12,238 nucleotides of DNA from VGJV01 sp964646415. GTDB taxonomy: Bacteria; Patescibacteriota; Minisyncoccia; UBA6257; 2-01-FULL-56-20. The stretch's first letter is position 1, and each line of letters begins with the position of its first letter. A program made the position numbers and the translations under genes. Positions 1 to 7,151 of the stretch are shown piece after piece. The stretch lies in contig CAZYEL010000025.1 of NCBI GenBank assembly GCA_964646415.1, positions 1-12,238 on the forward strand, in the 5' to 3' direction. The notes under the pieces were generated by a model. The model searched no databases. It saw only the letters and a program-made list of their open reading frames with translations, and had not been told where the DNA came from.

Positions 1-142
1 TCCCGATTTTATCGAGGATTCTCGACAAGGTCGGAACAATTTTCAATCAATGATTCAATTTTTAATTTTCAAACGTTTGGAAATTGATTCATTGAAAATT
101 CAATGTAAATTGAGAATTGTAAATTCCAATGCGAAGCATTGG
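1..142 (-). other. Second 23S insertion, AT-rich, start only
   Basis: After the conserved AGGTTAA block (about 150-157) the minus strand should enter the helix-68 region and the very conserved stretch around E. coli 1880-1950. Instead there is a hairpin CCAATG/CATTGG (126-142), then about 100 nt of AT-rich sequence built from variants of CAATTTTCAATGAATC and complements. A two-part hairpin follows at 1-36, with inner stem TCGAG/CTCGA and outer stem TCCCGA/TCGGAA. No ORF is visible in this portion. It could be a further intervening sequence, possibly with a coding part left of the window, or an intron; the fragment is too short to decide. Confidence 0.55.
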
Positions 143-257
143 ACGTCTACCGTTAACCTTCTCGCATCGGTCAGGCGTCACCCCCTATACATCCTCTTGC
201 GAGTTCGCAGGGAGCTGTGTTTTTGGTAAACAGTCGCCAGAGATACTTTCACTGTGG

Positions 258-470
<213 letters not shown>

Positions 471-1798
471 CAGGCCTTATTGCGAACTTACGGCCGCTTT
501 TTTGCCTAGTTCCTTAACGGCAGGTCACTCGTTCCCCTTAGGCTTCTCGCCTCACCCACCTGTGTCGGTTTACGGTACGGAAACCACATGCAATACGCCG
601 GGCTTTTCTTGAAAGGCAATTCGGTAATGTCCGCCAGGTAAATGCCTGACGTTCCCGCTACGCGTGTACGCTCCTTGCGGAGCGCGTTGCGCCACGGATG
701 CCTGAACCTTTAAGGCACACCACCTTATCTCCTTCGTCCCCCGGTTTAACATATGCGGTTGGGCTGGAATATTAACCAGCTGTCCATCGGCTGCGGTTTT
801 CACCATTGCCTTAGGGCCGCCTAACCCGTGGTTGATTGCCAGTGCCACGGAAACCTTGGATTTTTGGGGTTCCAATTTCTCATTGGGATTGTGGCTACTC
901 ATTCCAACATTTTCTCTTCTCTGCGCTCCAGTCGCTCTCGCGAGTCGACCTTCGCTGCAGCAGAGAATGCTCTCCTACCACTCGCCTCGCATAAATGCGA
1001 AACGAATCCGCAGCTTCGGTAGCGTGCTTGAGCCCCGGTACATTTTCGGCGCCATCGCCCGTCGAATAGTGAGTTGTTACACACTCTTTAAAGGATGGCT
1101 ACCTCTAAGCCAACCTCCTATCTGTCTGTGGGAAATGACTACCTTTAACACTGAGCACGCATTTAGGGACCTTAGCTTGCGATCTGGGCTGTTTCCCTTG
1201 CGAACATGGAGCTTAGCCCCCACATTCTGACTAGCATACTTGCGTTCCTGGTATTCGGAGTTTGATTGATCTGTCGGCCTTTCGGCCTTTACAGATCATC
1301 CAGTGCTCTACCCCCAGGGCTACGTATGCCGCTATACGAAAATATATTTCGGAGAGAACCAGCTATTACCGAAATCGATTAGCTTTTCACTCCTTACCTC
1401 GGCTCATCCGAAGATTTTGCACAATCAACCGGTTCGGACCTCCCTCCGCCTTTCGGCGGAGTTCATCCTGGCCAAGGCAAGCTCTTCCGGCTTCGGGTCT
1501 ATTATGTACTGCGTGCAATTATTTATTTCTGCGCAGATGCGCAGAAATAAATAATGCGGCGCCCTATTCAGACTCGGTTTCCCTGTGCCTCCGTCGCCTT
1601 AGGCGACTTAGACGGGCAATACATAATAAGTCGTTGGATCATTCTTCAATAGGCACACTGTCACCCCGTGTGCACAGCACACAAACTCGGAATATCGACA
1701 TATCGAAATTTCGAAATCTGTGTGCTGCGCACACTTAGGGCTTCAGTTCCTTGTAAGCGAATGGTTTCAGGTTCTATTTCAACGGCCTCACCGGCCTG

Positions 1799-1835
<37 letters not shown>

Positions 1836-2540
1836 ATCATCAAAAGTATTTAGCCTTACGAGATAGTACTCGCAACTTCCTTCGGGGCTACTTGACCTCG
1901 AAGTACTCAAGAAACAAAACTAAGAAGATCATCTGTTTTCGTCTACGGGGCTATCACCGTCTTTGGCTCCGCTTTCCAGCAAGATTCGACTAACTGATGA
2001 TTTTGTAACTTCTCCTTATCGTGCAAATCGCACAGCGCAAGATGCGCGTTGCGATTTGCAGAACAGAGTTCTGTCCTTATGACCCTTTTTTATACTCTTG
2101 CGAGTATAAAAAAGTTTAGGCTCTTCCCTTTTCGCTCGCCGCTACTAGGGGAATAATTGTTATTCTTTGTTCCTCCGCTTACTGAGATGTTTCACTTCAG
2201 CGGGTATGCACCGTACTGATAGACAGTACGATTACTGCGGTTTACGCAGTAAGGTTTCCCCATTCGGAAATTCCCGGATCATCGGTTGCTACGCACCTCC
2301 CCGAGACGTATCGCCGCTACGCTGCGTCCTTCATCGCCTTTTGATGTCTAGGCATCCACCATTCGCCCTTGGCCCATTCTGCGCTGGGCCGACCAGCCAT
2401 CCCAATGCTGACTTTGTCTCGCCATAGTTCCGTCTTCGGAACGACGGCGGACTTATTTTTCGTCCCCGCCCATCGCGTGCGATCCGCGAGGCAAGGACCC
2501 GGTATGCAAATTTCAATCTGCCATCCGCCCAGCCATTCAG

Positions 2541-2570
2541 AGAAAAGAAAAACCGCTTTGGGAGCGGCTT
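2541..2570 (-). terminator. Intrinsic terminator in the 23S leader (possible attenuator)
   Basis: On the minus strand an 8-bp stem (arms 2570-2563 and 2557-2550, loop 2562-2558) is followed directly by a U-rich run (2552-2541). It lies about 80 nt downstream of the rRNA promoter start and about 160 nt before mature 23S, so read-through is needed to make rRNA. The upstream segment 2620-2610 can pair over 10 bp (one bulge) with 2560-2569, which covers the 5' arm of the terminator. The two structures exclude each other. A 7-bp hairpin (2587-2602) fills the loop of the alternative fold. The stem and U-run are clear; the attenuation role is inferred. Confidence 0.65.
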
Positions 2571-2657
2571 ACTCTATACGACCAAATCCGCCAACTGGCG
2601 GACGGCGTCAGCCGCTTCCCCCGAAAGGTTTCATGCGTGTACTCATCCGTGGGTACT

Positions 2658-2685
2658 ATTGTATACCTGGTCCATAGGTTGTCAA
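2658..2685 (-). promoter_or_regulatory. Promoter of the 23S rRNA transcript
   Basis: On the minus strand a perfect -35 TTGACA (2685-2680) is separated by 16 nt from -10 TACAAT (2663-2658). Transcription should start near 2651. It is the best sigma70-type promoter in the window and fits a highly expressed rRNA. A 13-bp inverted repeat (2686-2736) abuts the -35 box on its upstream side. Confidence 0.8.
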
Positions 2686-2736
2686 CCCCGTTAGAAACAG
2701 AGGCACGCTGCGTGCCCTCGCGGTTTCTAACGGGGC
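2686..2736. repeat. Inverted repeat between two divergent promoters
   Basis: Perfect 13-nt arms CCCCGTTAGAAAC and GTTTCTAACGGGG enclose a second hairpin, GGCACGC/GCGTGCC. The element touches the -35 box of the rRNA promoter and occupies the -35 zone of the transporter promoter. It could therefore be an operator acting on both, or a dispersed palindromic repeat that landed there. No U-run follows on either strand, so it is not an intrinsic terminator. Confidence 0.7.
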
Positions 2737-2746
2737 CAACCCCGCA

Positions 2747-2763
2747 TGTGTATAATGAATACA
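2747..2763 (+). promoter_or_regulatory. Promoter -10 of the BT1 transporter, leaderless start
   Basis: A consensus TATAAT sits at 2751-2756 and the ATG of the transporter at 2763, exactly where transcription should begin. There is no Shine-Dalgarno sequence. The -35 region falls in the right arm of the inverted repeat and does not match consensus. Confidence 0.6.
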
Positions 2764-4019
2764 TGGAATCAGTGGCGCTCCCCCACACCAGGTTTCTCAA
2801 GCTTTCCGCCGTCTTCGCACTCATCTATTTCTTCTCCCCGAACGGCCTCGCCGCGCTCCCCGGCATCACCATAAGCTTCCTCCTCAAAGACACGCTCCAC
2901 ATGACCGCCTCGCAGGCGTCGTACTTCGGCGCCATCACGATTCTCGGGTGGGCCCTGAAACCGCTCTGGGGAATTATCTCGGACGCATTCCCGCTCTTCG
3001 GATACCGAAGAAAATCCTATCTCATCATCACCTCGCTCGGTGCGGCGTTCGTGTGGCTCTTCCTCGGCACCATGGAACACTACGCCACCGGCACCATCCT
3101 CCTTCTCTTCACGCTCTCCTCAATCATGTACGCCTTCATGGATGTGCTCTGCGATGCCTTGATGGTCGAAACCGGAAAACCTCTGAATCTCACCTCGCGC
3201 TTCCAGTCGATACAGTGGACGGCGGTCTATACGGCTTCCATCATCACGGGTCTCGCGGGAGGATGGGTTGCCACCCATTGGAATCCGCAGAAAACATTTT
3301 CGTTAAACGCGCTGTTCCCGCTGATGATTCTCGCCGCAATATTTTTCTTCCTCAAAGAAACGCGGGCGGGTGATGCGGCGGCGCAGCGCCGCGTATCGTT
3401 TCAGGCGCTTCGCGAAGCGGCGCGCGACAAGCAGTTATGGCTGCTCGCCGCATTCCTTTTCTTCGTCGCGTTCAGCCCCTCGTTCGGCGCCCCTTTCTTC
3501 TATTATTCGGTCGACGCTTTGAAATTCGACCCGATGCTCTTCGGTACCGCGGCATCCGTGGGCGCCGCCTCTGCCGCCATCGGCGCAATCATCTACGGCA
3601 AATACGGGAACGTCTTCAAGACAAGGATGCTCGTGAAACTTGCCATTATCGTGGGCACCGTCGCCACGCTTTTTGATCTCGTTTACTTTGTCCCCTTCAT
3701 AACCACGCATCTCGAGTTCGCGCGGTGGATATATCTCGCTTCCGCCGCCATTCTCGGCGGCGTGGGCGCCATAACTTTCATCGTGATGTTGAACGCGGCC
3801 GCGCTCGCCTGCCCCAAGTGGAGCGAGGGCACCACCTTTGCAACGCTCACCGCATTCTGGAACGTGGGACTTATGGGCTCATCCGCCCTGGGCGGCTACC
3901 TCTTCGGCCTCATCGGCCTCCAGCCGCTCATCATTATTTCCGCGCTCTTTACCGCCGCCGCGTGGGCGTTCCTGCCGCGATTGCACTTCGCGGACGATTC
4001 ACAGAGTAATCGCGAATAA
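2763..4019 (+). CDS. Folate/biopterin transporter (BT1) family MFS protein
   Basis: This is a 418-residue, very hydrophobic protein with about 12 predicted membrane segments and no signal peptide, placing it in the cytoplasmic membrane. Residues about 64-86 (ALKPLWGIISDAFPLFGYRR then KSYLI) match the signature loop of the BT1/FBT family (KPxxGxxSDxxPxxGYRRKxY), after which the chain repeats the MFS half-transporter layout. Characterised members carry folates or pterins; the substrate here is an inference from family. The ORF is open back to 2637, but the -10 box at 2751-2756 shows that the transcript starts at about 2763, so this ATG is chosen (leaderless). An outside supply of folate would suit an organism with little biosynthesis. 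It converges on the GIY-YIG/glutaredoxin gene, and its last codons lie in an inverted repeat shared with that gene's end. Confidence 0.8.
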   Translation: MESVALPHTRFLKLSAVFALIYFFSPNGLAALPGITISFLLKDTLHMTASQASYFGAITILGWALKPLWGIISDAFPLFGYRRKSYLIITSLGAAFVWLFLGTMEHYATGTILLLFTLSSIMYAFMDVLCDALMVETGKPLNLTSRFQSIQWTAVYTASIITGLAGGWVATHWNPQKTFSLNALFPLMILAAIFFFLKETRAGDAAAQRRVSFQALREAARDKQLWLLAAFLFFVAFSPSFGAPFFYYSVDALKFDPMLFGTAASVGAASAAIGAIIYGKYGNVFKTRMLVKLAIIVGTVATLFDLVYFVPFITTHLEFARWIYLASAAILGGVGAITFIVMLNAAALACPKWSEGTTFATLTAFWNVGLMGSSALGGYLFGLIGLQPLIIISALFTAAAWAFLPRLHFADDSQSNRE

Positions 4020-4092
4020 CGCAAATTTGGATTCAATAACGCGAATCTATTTGCGTTATTTGTCTGTGATTCGTGATATTAGCGATTACTCT
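4003..4092. repeat. Inverted repeats over the convergent gene ends
   Basis: Outer arms 4003-4017 and 4078-4092 are complementary at 14 of 15 positions. They contain the stop regions of both convergent genes (stops at 4017-4019 and 4086-4088). Inside, 4015-4026 and 4049-4060 form a perfect 12-bp inverted repeat (AATAACGCAAAT). There is no U-run, so if this ends transcription from both sides it does so without a classic intrinsic tail. It also resembles the repeat-rich spacers elsewhere in the window. Confidence 0.6.
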
Positions 4093-4595
4093 TTAAGTAT
4101 TCCTTTCTTTTTCAAAAACTTCTCAATTGCCGCCGCATCGGTGTCCGCAAGAATCTCGCCGTCCACATCAAGCGTGGGCGTCTTCGTCTGCCCGCTCTTC
4201 TCCACCAGTTCCTTAAAAAATGCTTCGCTCCCGCGCACCTCGCGCTCCTCGTAGGGAATCTTCTTCTCATTCAAAAACGCGAGCGCGTCAATGCACCAGG
4301 GGCATCCGGTTTTGGTGTAGATGATTATTTTGGGCATTGGGGAAGAGTAAGGTTTCCCAAACCGAATAAGATTTTCCTTTTTCTCACGACGCCAACCTTT
4401 TATTTGAGACTCCCGTTTTCTTGCTTCTTGCAAAGTAGGAAGCTTTTCCACGTACACAGGTACAAAGGTTTTGTTGCGTTTTGTGAACTCTGCACCCTCA
4501 CCTTTCATATGCCGCTGGACCCGGCTTCCTAAGCCCGAAGAAACACCCACATACAAATGTCCTTTTGGACCTCTCAAGATATAGACACAAAACAT
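4086..4595 (-). CDS. GIY-YIG nuclease domain joined to a glutaredoxin
   Basis: The frame encodes 169 residues from the ATG at 4595. Residues about 1-80 are a small GIY-YIG domain: VYIL and LYVGVSS give the GIY/YIG strands, with R20 and R23 in the next helix, E52 as the likely metal ligand in LQEARKRESQIKGW, and a typical C-terminal KKENLIR. Residues 87-169 (from MPKIIIYTKTG, ATG at 4337) are a complete glutaredoxin with a CPWC redox motif and a TPT cis-proline loop. Only about six residues link them and no stop intervenes. It may be a true fusion, or two genes of which the second starts at 4337; neither ATG has a clear Shine-Dalgarno. The ORF is open up to 4820 but that part covers repeats and tRNA-like sequence, so it was excluded. 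Stand-alone small GIY-YIG proteins have unclear cellular roles; glutaredoxins reduce disulfides. Confidence 0.7.
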   Translation of the reverse strand: MFCVYILRGPKGHLYVGVSSGLGSRVQRHMKGEGAEFTKRNKTFVPVYVEKLPTLQEARKRESQIKGWRREKKENLIRFGKPYSSPMPKIIIYTKTGCPWCIDALAFLNEKKIPYEEREVRGSEAFFKELVEKSGQTKTPTLDVDGEILADTDAAAIEKFLKKKGILKE

Positions 4596-4605
4596 AATAA
4601 CGATG

Positions 4606-4700
4606 CCCTTCGATAAACTCAGGGCCCTTCTCCGTCGCCCTCTCGGCCATGAGCTCGAGGCCGAATGGTCAGTGTCGAAGACCCTGAGCTTGTCGAAGGG
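4606..4700. repeat. Interspersed palindromic repeat (CCCTTCGACAAGCTCAGGG type)
   Basis: Arms 4606-4624 and 4682-4700 are inverted copies of a 19-nt unit, matching at 17 of 19 positions. A second inverted pair, TCGGCC/GGCCGA, lies between them (4643-4664). When read as protein it gives the FDKLR and LSLSKG strings often seen in dubious bacterial ORFs. A diverged single arm recurs at 7431-7449. It lies between the GIY-YIG start and the tRNA-Pro region and has no gene of its own. Confidence 0.7.
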
Positions 4701-4721
4701 TCGGGGTGCTGGGAAGCGAAC
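4701..4721 (-). repeat. Partial copy of the tRNA-Pro 3' end
   Basis: These 21 nt match 4841-4861, the 3' end of tRNA-Pro, at 20 of 21 positions and in the same orientation, exactly 140 bp apart. The sequence beside it (4722-4797) does not complete a tRNA: the T stem lacks its 5' partner and no acceptor 5' strand is found. It is either a remnant of a duplicated tRNA or an attachment-site-like repeat. Confidence 0.6.
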
Positions 4722-4765
4722 GCCGCTTCGCTCTTTAAAACCCAGCGGTTTTAATATTTCCGCCA

Positions 4766-4787
4766 CGGGGAAACTCCCGTTTCCCCG
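4766..4787. repeat. Perfect 9-bp hairpin in the tRNA-Pro spacer
   Basis: CGGGGAAAC and GTTTCCCCG flank a TCCC loop. There is no U-run on either strand. It lies 53 nt downstream of tRNA-Pro on the minus strand and could mark the end of processing of that transcript. Confidence 0.5.
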
Positions 4788-4840
4788 ACCCCTTTCCCGT
4801 TCGATTCCGCACTCCTCCAAACTTCGCTTTGCTCATTTTG

Positions 4841-4911
4841 TCGGGGTGCTGGGAATCGAACCCAGACTACGGACTCCCGAAGCCCGCGTACTACCACTAT
4901 ACTACACCCCG
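4841..4911 (-). tRNA. tRNA-Pro (CGG)
   Basis: A complete 71-nt cloverleaf: acceptor CGGGGTG/CACCCCG beginning with C1-G72 (typical of bacterial proline tRNAs), D stem GTAT/GTAC, anticodon stem CGGGC/GTCCG with loop TTCGGGA (anticodon CGG, reading CCG), T arm CTGGG-TTCGATT-CCCAG, discriminator A. No CCA is encoded, unlike the tRNA-Phe in this window, so it needs the CCA-adding enzyme encoded about 600 bp upstream. Confidence 0.93.
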
Positions 4912-4986
4912 TCTTTGCTTCGCCGAAGTCCTACCGTGGGCGGGACGGAGGCGAGGAGCACCCCCAGCTTACCGCATCTCTTTTTC

Positions 4987-5014
4987 CTTGTCACTTGTTA
5001 CTTGTCGCTTGTCG
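4987..5014. repeat. 7-bp tandem repeat (CTTGTCN x4) over a stop codon
   Basis: Four head-to-tail copies of CTTGTCA/CTTGTTA/CTTGTCG/CTTGTCG cover the last codons and stop (4998-5000) of the membrane protein gene. The protein's C-terminal ATSDK is therefore made by the repeat. Confidence 0.6.
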
Positions 5015-5468
5015 CTATTTTCTTTTCAATCTCCTCCAGCCGCTTCCCGATGCCGTGGAGCTCCTCGTGCACTTTTTTAAGGACTGATTCTTCTTCTTCC
5101 ACCTCCTCCTCGGTTTTCTCCGTCACTTTTTTCTCGTGCCGCACGCCGGAAATGATAATGTGGTCGCCGATGAAACTTGCCACGAAAAGCCCCGTCATGA
5201 GAAGAATCACCGTGCCGAGAATGAGCGACACGAACCCGTCCCAGAAAAACGGAAAGTCAACGCTTGCGTCAAGCACGTTAAGCGCGCCGCTCTCCGCCAT
5301 GATTGGGTGGAAATATCGCGCCGAGAAAAAATCCGCCGTGTGCCACACCCCGCGCCAAAAGAGCACCGTCCCCACCCCCCCCACGATGGCGTAGAAAATC
5401 GGGTAGTGGCTGAACCACGCCCGCACCTTATCCTCAAGTTTGTCGAAGAATTTTATGATTACCCGCAT
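4998..5468 (-). CDS. Two-TM membrane protein with coiled-coil tail, function unknown
   Basis: The protein has 156 residues. Residues 1-20 are basic and amphipathic. Two hydrophobic segments (about 22-42, and 77-100 with an SLILGTVILLMTG core) are separated by a loop of about 35 residues rich in aromatic residues. A conserved-looking GDHIIISGVRHEKK stretch follows, and residues 112-152 form a highly charged Glu/Lys heptad region typical of a coiled coil. No catalytic motif is seen and no named family is recognised. It probably sits in the cytoplasmic membrane with the coiled coil in the cytoplasm. It lies 37 nt downstream of cca on the same strand and may be co-transcribed. The ATG at 5468 gives the whole conserved-looking N-terminus; no clear Shine-Dalgarno precedes it. 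Confidence 0.7.
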   Translation of the reverse strand: MRVIIKFFDKLEDKVRAWFSHYPIFYAIVGGVGTVLFWRGVWHTADFFSARYFHPIMAESGALNVLDASVDFPFFWDGFVSLILGTVILLMTGLFVASFIGDHIIISGVRHEKKVTEKTEEEVEEEESVLKKVHEELHGIGKRLEEIEKKIATSDK

Positions 5469-5505
5469 TTGTATTACTATTTGCTCTTTGCGCTTTGCTA
5501 TTTGC

Positions 5506-7053
5506 CTATGTCACATGATACTTGCTTTTCATATCCTTCTCAACACCTCCCTCGAATTCATCTTTTGCGTGGCGCGCCCCCTCGGCAAGCGCCTTGAGCT
5601 TCGCATCGGTGAGTGCACCAAGCTCTTGCACGCGCCCCTCAAGATATTCTTTGGTGTTTCGCTTGGGATCTTCGAGTACTTCTTCAAGCAAGATGTTCAA
5701 AATCCACCCCACGCGCGGTCCCGGCGGAATTCCCAAAATCCGCATCACGCTATCCCCCTTCACCACCACCATCTTCGGCGACACGGGGTCGCGCTTCACC
5801 TTTTCAATCATGAAGAGAAAGTGGCGCAGCTTGTACGGCACCGCCTTGGGAACGCCCGAACCGATGCGGTCCGCTTCGCGGAGGCGGATTAAATCCGGCA
5901 CGGTCTCCGGCCCCACGCGCGCGAGGAAACGCCGCACACCTGCGGGAGACACCTCGCCCACGTTGTAGTAAAACATGTGATACCGCACGAGATGCGCCAC
6001 TTGCTCGATAATGTCCTTCGAAAACTTCAGCCGCTCAAGAGCTTTGACCGCCATCCGCGCACCCACCATCTCGTGCCCGTAAAATGTCGCGTCTAGCCCC
6101 TCACCTCCCTTTGTTTTCGGCTTTCCAAGGTCATGAAGCAACGCCGCGAGCCGCACGTGAAGCTGATACCCCTGCTTCGCGGTGTAATCAAGCGAACGCA
6201 CGTGGTGTTCAAACACTTCATAGATATGATGCTTGTTCTGGGACACGCCAATCCCCTCGCGGAGCTCCAGCATGATGTGCTTCAAAAGCCCCGTGTCTTC
6301 AAGAAGGAGAACTCCTTTCGCCGCCTGCGGCGCCTCGATAATTTTCACAAACTCATCGCGGATGCGCTCCTTTGCAATCATCGCGAGAAGCTCCGCCTGC
6401 GCGGCAACCGCCTTCCGCGTGGCGGGGTCAATGTGCCAGCCGGAAACTGGTCCGCCTCGTGCCGCCGGCAAAGCCTCTGGCGACGCACGGCCGGCGGAAG
6501 ATCCTCCTAATTCAGTGGCAAATCGTATCGCCCGCATAAGCCGCAAGGCATCCTCATTGAACCGTTCCTCCGGCTTCCCCACGGTGCGGATAACTTTTTT
6601 CTTCAAATCTTCCCGCCCCTCAAATGGATCAACTATTTGCTCTTTGCTATCTGCTCTTTGCAATGCAACCGCCATGGCATTTATTGTAAAATCCCGCCGC
6701 GATAAATCTTCCTCAATCGTCTTCGCGAATTTCACTTCGTCGGGATGCCGCTTGTCGGTATATTTTCCCTCCACGCGATAGGTCGTAACTTCCACCACCG
6801 CGAGCTTGGGGTTCTCCGAGCGCGTTTTCACCCCCACCGTCCCAAAATTGTTTTCGTAGACGCTGTCCTCAAAAATGGCGAGCATCTCCTTCGGCGTCGC
6901 GTTCGTCGCAATATCCCAGTCTTTTGGTTCTCTTCCCAGTACGAGGTCACGTACGCACCCACCCACAAGATGCGCCTCAAACCCCGCGCCCGTGAGCGTT
7001 TTTGCCACTTCTTGCACCTCTTTCGGAATCTCGGGATTCATTACATCAATCAT
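5506..7053 (-). CDS. cca: CCA tRNA nucleotidyltransferase with HD domain
   Basis: Its 515 residues give a class II CCA-adding enzyme, which builds or repairs the 3' CCA of tRNAs from CTP and ATP. Visible are the nucleotidyltransferase GG (31-32) and DWD metal-binding motif (45-47), the RRDFTINAMA motif (119-128), the ERFNEDALRLMRAIRFA motif (163-179), and a C-terminal HD domain with H307-D308 in LLHDLGK. Two in-frame stretches are not typical of the family: residues about 132-140, from a short intergenic-type repeat, and about 184-205, from a GC-rich palindromic repeat. The ATG at 7053 is used; ATG at 7038 (MNPEIP) is an alternative. tRNA-Pro in this window lacks an encoded CCA and is a plausible substrate. 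Confidence 0.93.
   Translation of the reverse strand: MIDVMNPEIPKEVQEVAKTLTGAGFEAHLVGGCVRDLVLGREPKDWDIATNATPKEMLAIFEDSVYENNFGTVGVKTRSENPKLAVVEVTTYRVEGKYTDKRHPDEVKFAKTIEEDLSRRDFTINAMAVALQRADSKEQIVDPFEGREDLKKKVIRTVGKPEERFNEDALRLMRAIRFATELGGSSAGRASPEALPAARGGPVSGWHIDPATRKAVAAQAELLAMIAKERIRDEFVKIIEAPQAAKGVLLLEDTGLLKHIMLELREGIGVSQNKHHIYEVFEHHVRSLDYTAKQGYQLHVRLAALLHDLGKPKTKGGEGLDATFYGHEMVGARMAVKALERLKFSKDIIEQVAHLVRYHMFYYNVGEVSPAGVRRFLARVGPETVPDLIRLREADRIGSGVPKAVPYKLRHFLFMIEKVKRDPVSPKMVVVKGDSVMRILGIPPGPRVGWILNILLEEVLEDPKRNTKEYLEGRVQELGALTDAKLKALAEGARHAKDEFEGGVEKDMKSKYHVT
6458..6497. repeat. GC-rich palindromic insertion inside cca
   Basis: Arms CCGCCGGC (6462-6469) and GCCGGCGG (6490-6497) form a perfect inverted repeat within the coding sequence. 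It encodes the low-complexity residues about 184-205, between the family's RAIRFATxLG motif and the following IDPAT helix, where homologs have little or no sequence. Confidence 0.6.
6632..6660. repeat. Short repeat shared with the downstream spacer, inside cca
   Basis: A 16-nt string, ACTATTTGCTCTTTGC (6632-6647), is followed by another CTCTTTGC. The same 16 nt occur at 5476-5491, just downstream of the gene. Here it is translated as QRADSKEQI (132-140), which the family does not usually have. Confidence 0.6.
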
Positions 7054-7075
7054 ACATTACTCGGACCAATATCCG

Positions 7076-7107
7076 GAAGTCAGACTTTTTGCAAAAAGTC
7101 TGACTTC
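7076..7107. repeat. Perfect 32-bp palindrome upstream of cca
   Basis: The two halves (from GAAGTCAGACTTTTTG) are exactly self-complementary with no spacer. It starts 23 nt upstream of the cca ATG and lies between cca and the promoter region of the + strand RNA candidate. As RNA it would form a long hairpin in the cca 5' leader; as DNA it could be an operator or a dispersed palindromic element. Confidence 0.75.
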
Positions 7108-7113
7108 AAAACA

Positions 7114-7150
7114 TTGGAATCCTTGTATTTCTTTCTTATTATCCTAGTAT
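7114..7150 (+). promoter_or_regulatory. Possible promoter of the + strand RNA candidate
   Basis: Two overlapping sigma70-like pairs fit: TTGGAA (7114-7119) with TATTAT (7137-7142), spacer 17; and TTGTAT (7123-7128) with TAGTAT (7145-7150), spacer 16. A weaker minus-strand pair for cca, TTGTTC/TATACT with a 19-nt spacer (7176-7146), overlaps them. Confidence 0.4.
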
Positions 7151-7151
7151 A

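Noticed and set aside
2747..2755. A third DnaA box (TGTGTATAA)
   Set aside because: It is a single relaxed match that coincides with the transporter -10 box, which explains it sufficiently.
2637..2762. N-terminal extension of the BT1 transporter by 42 residues
   Set aside because: It runs through the rRNA promoter and the inverted repeat, and upstream of the transporter's own -10 box, so it would not be in the mRNA.
4701..4797. A second functional tRNA
   Set aside because: Only the 3' end matches; no complementary acceptor 5' strand, no valid anticodon arm and a disrupted T stem.
4596..4820. N-terminal extension of the GIY-YIG/glutaredoxin frame
   Set aside because: The translation consists of the palindromic repeat (FDKLR, LSLSKG) and the tRNA 3' end copy; the GIY-YIG domain itself begins at 4595.
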